64,000 bases of DNA, taken from Pseudomonas sp. Bc-h. Lineage in GTDB: Bacteria; Pseudomonadota; Gammaproteobacteria; Pseudomonadales; Pseudomonadaceae. The stretch lies in assembly GCF_002080045.1 (NCBI RefSeq), contig NZ_MUIN01000006.1:389093-453092 (forward strand), written 5' to 3'. Under the pieces are notes generated by a model, which saw only the letters and a program-made list of their open reading frames with translations, had not been told where the DNA came from and made no database searches. The position numbers and the translations under genes were made by a program. Positions 39,849 to 47,212 of the stretch are shown piece after piece. How positions within the stretch are numbered: the first letter of the stretch is position 1; every line of letters begins with the position of its first letter.

Positions 39849-39870
39849 TCCCTATCTCTCCGCCATTACA
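39849..39870 (+). repeat. attR core of the integrated element
   Basis: Identical 22-bp copy of the attL core. The host sequence resumes after it, with the original tRNA-Ser terminator at 39875. Confidence 0.92.
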
Positions 39871-39874
39871 AATA

Positions 39875-39907
39875 AAGCCCCAGAAGTTATGCTTCTGGGG
39901 CTTTTTT
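39875..39907 (+). terminator. probable native tRNA-Ser terminator, displaced by the element
   Basis: AAGCCCCAGAAG-TTAT-GCTTCTGGGGCTT plus TTTTT is a perfect 12-13 bp hairpin. In the empty site it would lie just a few bases past tRNA-Ser. Confidence 0.88.
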
Positions 39908-39965
39908 GTTTGTTGGGCACTCAGCGCGATGTTGAAGTTGTCCCAAAGTGCTAATGGAAGGATTC

Positions 39966-40382
39966 ATGGCAGATGACCTACTGATAATCAAAGCAGCATC
40001 GATCAAGCGTTGTGTGGTTAGGGCACGAGAGGAATATGACAAGGCCCCGTCGACCTTTGCGACCGACCTTACTCGCCAAGACGCAGCCATTCTGAATATT
40101 TTGAGAGCCTGTGCCGCCGCTCTGGACATGGGTCAGCACCTCATCCGCCGGGAAAGACTGGGAGTACCTCAAAGCGCGCGGGATGTGTTTGAGTTGTTGT
40201 GCAGGGGAGGGTGGCTCGAAGCTTCCTTACTCACGACCATGAAGAATATGGTCGGCTTCCGGAATATCGCCGTTCATGAGTATCAGACATTGCAACTGCC
40301 GATCACGGTGGCGATCATCACGCAGCATCTAGGCGACTTTTTGCGTTTCAGTTCGTTCGTGCTGACGCGGGATGCGGTCTGA
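39966..40382 (+). CDS. HepT-like (DUF86) RNase-toxin family protein without a MntA partner
   Basis: 138 residues from the ATG at 39966; alternatives at 39948 (GTG) and 39954 (ATG) add 4-6 residues. It is helical throughout and has the HepT signature RX4HXY: R99-NIAV-H104-E-Y106. HepT proteins are HEPN-fold RNases that are AMP-tagged on the motif Tyr and neutralised by the nucleotidyltransferase MntA, normally encoded adjacent. Here the left neighbour is attR/tRNA-Ser and the right one is the polyamine dehydrogenase gene; no MntA is in the window. It may be a lone HEPN protein of another role, or its antitoxin lies elsewhere. Confidence 0.78.
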   Translation: MADDLLIIKAASIKRCVVRAREEYDKAPSTFATDLTRQDAAILNILRACAAALDMGQHLIRRERLGVPQSARDVFELLCRGGWLEASLLTTMKNMVGFRNIAVHEYQTLQLPITVAIITQHLGDFLRFSSFVLTRDAV

Positions 40383-40442
40383 AATCTTCGTAAATCGGAT
40401 CAAAACCAGGTGCGCCCGTCAGAGCGCACCGGTCATCAAGGC

Positions 40443-41681
40443 CTACTCGTCCCAGGGACGGTCGCCGTTTTCGTCCTTGATACGCGTGGGCAGGCCCATC
40501 ACATCAAGTGCTTTCAGGAATGCCTGGGCAGGCAGTTCCTCGACGTTGACCATGCGCTTCACATCCCACTCGCCGCGGGCGACCAGCAGGGCGGCTGCGA
40601 CCGGTGGTACGCCAGCGGTGTAGGAGATGCCCTGGCTGTCGGTTTCGGCGAAGGCTTCTTCGTGGTCAGCGACGTTGTAGATGAACACCTCGCGCGGCTT
40701 GCCATCTTTGGTGCCTTTGACCAGATCGCCGATGCAGGTCTTGCCCACATAGCCTGGCGCTAGCGAGGCTGGGTCCGGCAGTACGGCCTTGACCACTTTG
40801 AGCGGCACGATCTCGACGCCTTCGGCGGTTTTGACCGGTTGCTCGGAGAGCAGGCCGAGGTTCTTCAGCACGGTGAACACGTTGATGTAGTGCGCGCCGA
40901 AGCTCATCCAGAAGCGCACGTTGGGCACGTCGAGATTCTTCGAAATCGAGTGCACTTCATCGTGGCCGGTAAGGTAGAGGTCCTGCGAACCCACGACTGG
41001 CAGGTCGTCGGTGCGTTTGACTTCGAACATGGTGTTGCTGGTCCACTGGCTGTTCTGCCAGCTCCACACCTGTCCGGTGAATTCGCGGAAGTTGATTTCC
41101 GGGTCGAAATTGGTGGCGAAATATTTGCCATGTGAGCCGGCATTGACGTCGAGGATGTCGATCGAATCAATGCGGTCGAAATACTGTTGTTGCGCCAGCG
41201 CCGCGTAGGCGTTGACCACGCCCGGATCGAAGCCGATGCCGAGGATGGCAGTGACGTTCTTCTGCTGGCATTCCTCGAGGTGTTTCCACTCGTAGTTGCC
41301 ATACCAGGGCGGCGTTTCGCAGACCTTGCCCGGCTCTTCGTGGATAGCGGTATCCAGGTAAGCCACGCCGGTGTCGATGCAGGCGCGCAGCACGGACATG
41401 TTGAGGAATGACGAACCGACGTTGATGACGATCTGCGATTCGGTTTCCAGAATCAGCGCCTTGGTCGCTTCGATATCCAGTGCGTTCAGCGCGAAAGCCT
41501 TGATTTCAGCAGGCTGCTTGAGGCTGCCCTTGGCTTTGACGCTGTCGATGATGGCCTGGCACTTGGAGATGTTGCGCGACGCGATAGCAATACGACCGAG
41601 TTCGTCGTTGTGCTGCGCGCACTTGTGGGCCACCACCTTGGCGACACCTCCTGCACCAATGATAAGAACGTTCTTCTTCAA
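40443..41681 (-). CDS. carboxynorspermidine dehydrogenase (saccharopine dehydrogenase-like)
   Basis: 412-residue enzyme with N-terminal Rossmann fold (VLIIGAGGVAKVVAHKCA) and a saccharopine-reductase-type C-terminal domain (YGNYEWKHLEE, GFDPGVVNAYAALA). Members of this group condense diaminopropane or putrescine with aspartate semialdehyde to carboxynorspermidine or carboxyspermidine. The adjacent upstream gene encodes the matching decarboxylase, which supports this over lysine saccharopine metabolism. Gap to that gene: 26 bp. Confidence 0.88.
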   Translation of the reverse strand: MKKNVLIIGAGGVAKVVAHKCAQHNDELGRIAIASRNISKCQAIIDSVKAKGSLKQPAEIKAFALNALDIEATKALILETESQIVINVGSSFLNMSVLRACIDTGVAYLDTAIHEEPGKVCETPPWYGNYEWKHLEECQQKNVTAILGIGFDPGVVNAYAALAQQQYFDRIDSIDILDVNAGSHGKYFATNFDPEINFREFTGQVWSWQNSQWTSNTMFEVKRTDDLPVVGSQDLYLTGHDEVHSISKNLDVPNVRFWMSFGAHYINVFTVLKNLGLLSEQPVKTAEGVEIVPLKVVKAVLPDPASLAPGYVGKTCIGDLVKGTKDGKPREVFIYNVADHEEAFAETDSQGISYTAGVPPVAAALLVARGEWDVKRMVNVEELPAQAFLKALDVMGLPTRIKDENGDRPWDE

Positions 41682-41707
41682 TTTCTTTCTCTCTCCTTTC
41701 CGCCAGC

Positions 41708-42805
41708 TTACGAGAGGCTGGACAGGTAATCGTCGAAACCAAACTCACGAACCACCTCGACTGTACCGTCGAGTTGTTTCACTGCGATGGACGGCATTTT
41801 CAGGCCGTTGAACCAGTTTTTCTTGACCATGGTGTAGCCCGCTGCGTCCACGAACGACAGCCGATCGCCGATAGCCAGCGGACGATCGAATGGGTATTCC
41901 CCGAAAATATCCCCTGCCAGGCAGGACTTACCGCACACCATGTAAGTATGGTCGCCTTCGCTGGGGGCCAGCTTGGCGTCGAGGCGGTAGATCAGCAGGT
42001 CGAGCATGTGTGCTTCGATGGAGCTGTCGACCACGGCCAGGTGTTTGCCGTTGTAGAGGGTGTCGAGAACGGTCACTTCCAGCGAGGCGCTTTGGGTGAT
42101 TGCCGCTTCGCCCGGCTCCAGGTACACCTGCACGCCGTATTTCTGCGAAAAGGCTTTGAGACGAGCGCAGAACGCGTCCAGTGGATAGCCTTCGCCGGTG
42201 AAGTGAATGCCGCCACCGAGGCTGACCCACTCGACCTTGTGCAGCAGGGCGCCGAAACGCTCTTCGATGGTCGACAGCATCTTGTCGAACAGGCTGAAAT
42301 CACCGTTCTCACAGTTGTTGTGGAACATGAAGCCGGAAATCTGCTCGATCACTTTCTCGATCTTTTCCGGGTCCCACTCGCCCAGACGGCTGAACGGACG
42401 CGCCGGGTCGGCCAGCAGGTAATCTGAGCTGCTGACCTGCGGGTTGACGCGCAGGCCGCGCACTTTGTCCGCGCAGGCAGGGGCGTGACGCTCCAGCTGG
42501 CTGATGGAGTTGAAGATGATCTTGTCGCAGTTTTCGAGCATCTCTTCGATCTCGTCATCTGCCCAGGCGACGCTGTACGCGTGCGTTTCGCCTACGAATT
42601 TCTGGCGGCCCAGTTTCAGCTCATAAAGAGAAGAGGAGGTGGTCCCGTCCATGTATTGCTGCATCAGGTCGAACACCGACCAGGTGGCGAAACACTTGAG
42701 CGCCAGCAGGGCTTTCGCACCGGAGTTTTCGCGCATATAGGCGATCTTTTCCATGTTGCGAAGCAGCTTTTGTTTGTCGATGAGGTAGTACGGCGTTTTG
42801 ATCAT
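41708..42805 (-). CDS. nspC: carboxynorspermidine decarboxylase
   Basis: 365-residue PLP enzyme of the alanine-racemase/ornithine decarboxylase fold. The PLP lysine is probably K37 in ALLALKCFATW. Other elements are VEWVSLGGGIHFTGEGYP, the phosphate-binding EPGEAAITQSA, and C-terminal CLAGDIFGEYPFD with its active-site Cys. It removes CO2 from carboxy(nor)spermidine to give the triamine. First gene of a two-gene operon with the dehydrogenase. Confidence 0.92.
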   Translation of the reverse strand: MIKTPYYLIDKQKLLRNMEKIAYMRENSGAKALLALKCFATWSVFDLMQQYMDGTTSSSLYELKLGRQKFVGETHAYSVAWADDEIEEMLENCDKIIFNSISQLERHAPACADKVRGLRVNPQVSSSDYLLADPARPFSRLGEWDPEKIEKVIEQISGFMFHNNCENGDFSLFDKMLSTIEERFGALLHKVEWVSLGGGIHFTGEGYPLDAFCARLKAFSQKYGVQVYLEPGEAAITQSASLEVTVLDTLYNGKHLAVVDSSIEAHMLDLLIYRLDAKLAPSEGDHTYMVCGKSCLAGDIFGEYPFDRPLAIGDRLSFVDAAGYTMVKKNWFNGLKMPSIAVKQLDGTVEVVREFGFDDYLSSLS

Positions 42806-43143
42806 TTCGTGGCCTCCAGCAATGCCAGCCGAAAAAGGACGGGGATTGTGCCTTCACTCGCAGGGGATCGAAAGAGTGAAACCGACTTTTTGCTGGCAAA
42901 TGCGACGTTCGTGACTTAATTGACTCACTGCTGAAACATTTTGTGCTCATTGGCGCGCCGGTAGGGCGGTTCCGCTCACGACATTCTCACTTCTTCATTG
43001 CATTTGCTGGCGTACGCCCGGGCCGGGAGCAATCGGATGCTCAAGGCTGATCGCTCGCCCTATCCAACGCCGGGCCTGTCTTTTATGATCCGGATGAATA
43101 CGTATGCACTCATAACGCTAATAAACTGCCTTGGGAGGAAATG
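42806..43143. other. divergent promoter region, nspC and SDR gene
   Basis: About 340 bp hold the nspC promoter and leader (minus strand) and the SDR promoter (plus strand), with a TATGAT -10 at 43084-43089 and an operator-like dyad at 43094. No ORF. Confidence 0.5.
43084..43108 (+). promoter_or_regulatory. -10 box and LacI-type operator candidate before the SDR gene
   Basis: TATGAT (43084-43089) is followed after 4 bp by ATGAATACGTATGCA (43094-43108). Its core TGAATACGTATGCA is a near-perfect dyad with a central CG, the usual layout of LacI/GalR operators. The same sequence, 14 of 15 identical, is at 44995. Confidence 0.6.
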
Positions 43144-43926
43144 ATGGCGAACGAGTACGAAAATCTGGGGATGCCCTCGTTTCGGCTGGATGGCAAGGTG
43201 GCGCTGATCACGGGCGCAGGCACCGGAATCGGGGCCGGTGTGGCGTTGGCCTTCAGTGCCGCGGGCGCTGATGTGGTGCTCGTTGGCCGCACGCAGGGCA
43301 ATCTGGATCAGGTCGCCGAGGTCATTCGCGCCAGAGGCGGCAACGTCAAGACGCGTGTCTGTGATGTCACGGACAGCGCCGAAATTCGCGCGCTGATCGG
43401 CGATATCTCCAGGCTGGATATTCTGGTGAACAACGCCGGTACCAACTTCCCTGAGCCGATGCTTGAAGTCAGCGACGAGCATCTGGATGCAATGATCGCT
43501 CTCAACGTCAGAGCCTGTTTCGTGACCGCCCAGGCGGCAGTGCGCAAGATGCTGACCAATACCGGGACCGACGCGGGTGTGATCATCAATGTCTCGTCAC
43601 AGATGGGCCATGTCGGCTCGCCGAATCGCACCGTGTACTGCATGACCAAACATGCGGTGGAGGGGCTTACCAAAGCCATGGCCGTGGAACTTGCCGACCA
43701 GGGCATTCGGGTGAACACCCTCTGCCCGACGTTTGTCGACACGCCGATGGTGCGCAAGATCGTGGACACTCCTGAGAAAGAAGCGTTTCTGGTCTCGAAA
43801 ATCCCGATGGGGCATATGGCGAAAATGGAGGACGTGGTTGGCGCTGCCCTTTATCTGGCCGGGCCTTCGGCGAGGATGGTCACGGGTACATCGTTGAAAG
43901 TGGACGGAGGTTGGACCGCTCAATAA
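43144..43926 (+). CDS. SDR-family NAD(P)-dependent oxidoreductase
   Basis: 260 residues. The Rossmann motif is TGAGTGIG (23-30), then NNAG (96-99) and the catalytic set S152, Y165, K169 (YCMTK). It resembles gluconate 5-dehydrogenase or sorbitol-type sugar reductases, but the substrate is not shown. A strong RBS (GGGAGGAA) precedes ATGATG. It converges on the hydroxyacyl-CoA-dehydrogenase-type gene, whose promoter carries the same operator-like dyad; the two enzymes probably share a pathway, possibly sugar-acid catabolism. Confidence 0.88.
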   Translation: MANEYENLGMPSFRLDGKVALITGAGTGIGAGVALAFSAAGADVVLVGRTQGNLDQVAEVIRARGGNVKTRVCDVTDSAEIRALIGDISRLDILVNNAGTNFPEPMLEVSDEHLDAMIALNVRACFVTAQAAVRKMLTNTGTDAGVIINVSSQMGHVGSPNRTVYCMTKHAVEGLTKAMAVELADQGIRVNTLCPTFVDTPMVRKIVDTPEKEAFLVSKIPMGHMAKMEDVVGAALYLAGPSARMVTGTSLKVDGGWTAQ

Positions 43927-43931
43927 GGCCA

Positions 43932-43961
43932 CAGCCACCCCTCTGCCAAAAGGGGTGGCTG
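43932..43961. terminator. convergent hairpin between the two oxidoreductase genes
   Basis: CAGCCACCCCT and AGGGGTGGCTG are exact complements with an 8-nt loop. There is no T-run on either side. It lies 5 bp after the SDR stop and 6 bp from the convergent stop. Confidence 0.7.
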
Positions 43962-43967
43962 CGAACG

Positions 43968-44930
43968 TCACTCACGCTCGAAGGTGCGACGCTGGGCGCT
44001 GAAGGCCATGAGCGCGCGATCACGCCATGCCCGGCGCGCTTCAAGCTGATCATGCGGCAGAAATTCGCGACGCTGCGCTTCAACGTTGGCGATCAGCTCG
44101 GGGCTCCACTCTTGTGCGTGGGAACGCGAGTCGGCGATGCCTCTGTAAAGCGGACCAAGACGTTGCGCGTAGTCGGCCACACCACCTACTGCGTTCAGGT
44201 CGATGGTTTCGAACGGCCCCATGAACGACCAGCGCCAACCCAGCCCGTCACGCACGGTCTTGTCGATGTCTTCGCAACTGGCGACGCCTTCTTCCACCAA
44301 CGCCCAGGCTTCGCGCAGCAGCACCGCTTGCAGGCGATTGAGTACGAAGCCATCGACCTCTTTGCGCACATGCACCACGCTCTGACCCACGGCCTCCATC
44401 AGTGCTGTTGTGAACTCGACGACCTGCGGCGCGGTTTCAGGAGAGGGAACGATTTCAACCACGGGCACCAGGTAGGGCGGGTTCACGGGGTGAGCGATGA
44501 TGACCCTGGGTGTGATGCTCAGCCCAGACGCGAACACCGACGCAGGAATGCCCGATGTCGAGCTGCCGATAATCAGGTCAGGCGCGGCGACAGCTTCAAG
44601 CTCCAGCATAAGGGTGCGTTTGACGTCGGTGCGTTCCAGGATCGATTCCTGAACATAGATGGCGCCGTTCACGGCATCGGCCAGTGTGTCGCAGACTGTC
44701 AGGCGTGCCAGGATCACGTCAGCCGATTCGCTCAGCAAGCCGTGGGCCGTGAGGTCGGCAATCTGCCCTTTGATCAGTGGCACCGCTGCACTGGCAATCG
44801 CCGGATTGGCGTCGAAGATCCTTACGTTCAGCCCGGCTCTGGCGAATACCAGCGCCCATCCGGAACCGACCAGGCCCGCCCCCACGATTGCGATGGGACG
44901 GCCTTGGGTCAGGGTGTGGAGATCCTGCAT
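43968..44930 (-). CDS. 3-hydroxyacyl-CoA dehydrogenase-like enzyme (L-gulonate / L-carnitine dehydrogenase type)
   Basis: 320 residues. NAD-binding loop IAIVGAGLVGSGWAL (13-27), catalytic His in IIAHPVNPPYLVPVVEIVPS, and helical C-terminal domain (VDGFVLNRLQAVLLREAWALVEEG). The single-domain size and HPVNPP fit L-gulonate 3-dehydrogenase (lambda-crystallin) or L-carnitine 3-dehydrogenase better than fatty-acid FadB. No carnitine genes are adjacent, so a hydroxyacid sugar derivative is likelier. Shares its operator-like site with the SDR gene. Confidence 0.85.
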   Translation of the reverse strand: MQDLHTLTQGRPIAIVGAGLVGSGWALVFARAGLNVRIFDANPAIASAAVPLIKGQIADLTAHGLLSESADVILARLTVCDTLADAVNGAIYVQESILERTDVKRTLMLELEAVAAPDLIIGSSTSGIPASVFASGLSITPRVIIAHPVNPPYLVPVVEIVPSPETAPQVVEFTTALMEAVGQSVVHVRKEVDGFVLNRLQAVLLREAWALVEEGVASCEDIDKTVRDGLGWRWSFMGPFETIDLNAVGGVADYAQRLGPLYRGIADSRSHAQEWSPELIANVEAQRREFLPHDQLEARRAWRDRALMAFSAQRRTFERE

Positions 44931-45315
44931 CGTTGCTTACCTTTTTATGATTGTGCTGCCGGTATTGGCTGAGATGTATCGCTGATCATGGGCTATGAAT
45001 GCGTATGCATCGAGTCTATTGGCTGGATTTCCTGAAGGTCAAGGTCCGTCAAGGGCACTGAACGGTCGCTGATGACGGCGGCGTTCCTGACAACACTTTC
45101 ACTGTGCAGCCCCTTCTCGCTCCGCCATCATTGCGCAATCAAAGCAGTGACAAAATGTCGCAATCGCCTCGAGACGAGTAAGATAGGCACCCTGATTTTT
45201 CACCTCCCCATTTTCTTCGGACGGATCCTGCGTCGAGTGTCGTGAAAACCGACCTCCGGGGCATCCTTTCGATCACGAATTGACAGAGCAAACAGAGAAA
45301 AGGCGATCACTGAAA
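44931..45315. other. divergent promoter region, dehydrogenase and malic enzyme genes
   Basis: About 385 bp. The dehydrogenase promoter and operator-like dyad lie at 44995-45042. The malic enzyme promoter should lie nearer 45150-45260. No ORF. Confidence 0.5.
44995..45042 (-). promoter_or_regulatory. promoter with LacI-type operator candidate before the dehydrogenase gene
   Basis: On the minus strand TTGACC (45042-45037) and TAGACT (45018-45013) are 18 bp apart. Three bp after the -10 comes the dyad TGCATACGCATTCAT (45009-44995), the reverse of the element found before the SDR gene at the same place relative to its -10. Confidence 0.62.
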
Positions 45316-47004
45316 ATGACCAAGACCTCGCGACCTTTATATATTTCCTACGCCGGCCCCTCGCTGCTGGAGATGCCGCTGCTTAACAAAGGCAGTGCAT
45401 TCACTCCGCAGGAGCGTGTGGATTTCAACCTGATCGGCCTCTTGCCGCAGAACGTTGAAACCATCGAAGAGCAGGTCACTCGCGTCTACGACCAGTACAA
45501 GCAATGCGCGAGCGATCTGGACAAGCACATTTACCTGCGTTCGATTCAGGACAACAACGAAACGTTGTTCTTCCGCCTGCTGGATTCGCACCTGGAAGAG
45601 ATGCTGCCGATCATCTACACCCCGACCGTGGGTCAGGCGTGCCAGGAATTTTCCAAGATCTACCGCACCCACCGCGGCCTGTTCATTTCCTATCCTGATC
45701 GCGACCGCATCGAAGATATCCTGCGCAGCGCGACGAAAGATCGCATCAAAATCATCGTGGTGACGGACAGCGAACGCATTCTGGGTCTGGGCGACCAAGG
45801 CATCGGCGGCATGGGCATCCCGATTGGCAAGCTGTCGCTGTACACCGCGTGTGGTGGCGTCAGCCCGGCCTACACCCTGCCAATCGTGCTGGACGTGGGT
45901 ACCAACAACAAGGAACTGCTGGACGACCCGATGTACATGGGCTGGCGCCACGAGCGCGTCACCGGCAAGGAGTACGAGGACTTCATCGCGCTGTTCATCG
46001 AAGCCGTTCAGCGTCGCTGGCCGGACGTGCTGCTGCAGTTCGAAGACTTCGCCCAGACCAACGCCATGCCGTTGCTGGAGAAGTACCGCGACGAGCTGTG
46101 CTGCTTCAACGACGACATTCAGGGGACCGCTTCGGTGGCCGTGGGTACGTTGCTCGCGGCGTGCAAGGCCAAGAACGAAACCCTGGGCCAGCAACGCGTG
46201 GTGTTCCTGGGCGCCGGTTCCGCCGGTTGCGGGATTGCCGAACACATCATCGCCGCGATGGTGATCGAAGGTCTGAGCGAAACCGAAGCCCGCAAGCGCG
46301 TGATGATGGTCGATCGTTTCGGCCTGCTGACTGACAGCATGGACAACCTGCTGGACTTCCAGAAGAACCTGGCGCAGAAGGCCGGCGACGTAGCGGGCTG
46401 GTCGAGTGGCGAGGGTTACCCTGAGCTGCTGGACGTGGTCAGCAATGGCAAGCCGACCGTGCTGATCGGCGTGTCGGGCCAACGCGGCCTGTTCACCGAG
46501 CAGATCATCCGCGAAATGCACAAGCACTGCGCCAAGCCGCTGGTGATGCCGCTGTCCAACCCGACCTCGAAGGTCGAAGTCACGCCGCAGGAAGTCCTGA
46601 CCTGGACCAACGGCGACGCGCTGGTGGCCACCGGTAGTCCGTTTGCACCGGTCACTGTGGGCGATCGTACGTTCCACATCGCCCAGTGCAATAACTCCTA
46701 CATCTTCCCGGGCATCGGCCTGGGTGTGATCGCGGCGAAAGCCACGCGCATTACCGACAAGATGCTGATGGCCGCTTCCAACGCACTGGCTGAATGCTCG
46801 CCGATGGTGACCGGCAAGGGCGACGCAGTCCTGCCGCCGTTGAAGGAAATTCAGACCGTAAGCAAGAAGATCGCGCTGGCTGTCGCCAAACAGGCTCAGG
46901 AAGAAGGCGTGGCGCTGGAAACCACCGAAGAGATGCTGGTGGAAGCCATCGAGCGCAACTTCTGGATGCCGAACTACCGCAGCTATCGTCGTAGCGCCGT
47001 TTAA
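45316..47004 (+). CDS. maeA: NAD-dependent malic enzyme
   Basis: 562 residues from [21 protein letters not shown], the same N-terminus as in other pseudomonads. It oxidatively decarboxylates malate to pyruvate. Visible elements: [29 protein letters not shown], the metal-binding [10 protein letters not shown] and [11 protein letters not shown], and the NAD loop [16 protein letters not shown]. An in-frame upstream start at 45280 is not needed. Followed by a REPIN-like repeat. Confidence 0.95.
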   Translation: MTKTSRPLYISYAGPSLLEMPLLNKGSAFTPQERVDFNLIGLLPQNVETIEEQVTRVYDQYKQCASDLDKHIYLRSIQDNNETLFFRLLDSHLEEMLPIIYTPTVGQACQEFSKIYRTHRGLFISYPDRDRIEDILRSATKDRIKIIVVTDSERILGLGDQGIGGMGIPIGKLSLYTACGGVSPAYTLPIVLDVGTNNKELLDDPMYMGWRHERVTGKEYEDFIALFIEAVQRRWPDVLLQFEDFAQTNAMPLLEKYRDELCCFNDDIQGTASVAVGTLLAACKAKNETLGQQRVVFLGAGSAGCGIAEHIIAAMVIEGLSETEARKRVMMVDRFGLLTDSMDNLLDFQKNLAQKAGDVAGWSSGEGYPELLDVVSNGKPTVLIGVSGQRGLFTEQIIREMHKHCAKPLVMPLSNPTSKVEVTPQEVLTWTNGDALVATGSPFAPVTVGDRTFHIAQCNNSYIFPGIGLGVIAAKATRITDKMLMAASNALAECSPMVTGKGDAVLPPLKEIQTVSKKIALAVAKQAQEEGVALETTEEMLVEAIERNFWMPNYRSYRRSAV

Positions 47005-47030
47005 GCCGCACCGAAAAGCCGTGTGACCTC

Positions 47031-47097
47031 AGTCGCAGCACGGCTTGTCGGCGGTAGCGTTCTCAAGACCGACCGCCCGCAAGCCAGACTGCTACAG
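47031..47097. repeat. REPIN-like palindrome, GCCGGCGG family, copy B
   Basis: AGTCGCAGCACGGCTTGTCGGCGGTAGCG and CCGCCCGCAAGCCAGACTGCTACAG are diverged inverted arms around TTCTCAAGACCG. It is the least conserved of the four copies. It lies in the gap after maeA. Confidence 0.7.
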
Positions 47098-47212
47098 ATG
47101 ATCATCGCGTTACCAGAGACCGCCCCATGGAAACATGCGGCGGTCTTTTGTTTTGTGGCAAAAAACTTCAGGATGGGCCTTCACAAAAACAAAAAAGATC
47201 GACGAGGGACGC

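Larger units (their letters stand above)
33124..39870. mobile_element. tRNA-Ser integrated element, about 6.7 kb
   Basis: The element is bounded by the 22-bp repeats; one repeat unit to the next is 6,725 bp. It is clearly AT-richer than its flanks, and every gene I accept is on the minus strand. Contents: a serine recombinase, a small winged-helix-like protein, a five-gene cluster of small proteins and one 470-residue zinc-ribbon/HNH-like protein, and a DUF6538-type tyrosine integrase next to attR. No capsid, tail, conjugation or resistance genes are seen, so it is too small to move alone as a phage or ICE. It could be a satellite, a degenerate island or a minimal integrative element. Confidence 0.9.
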
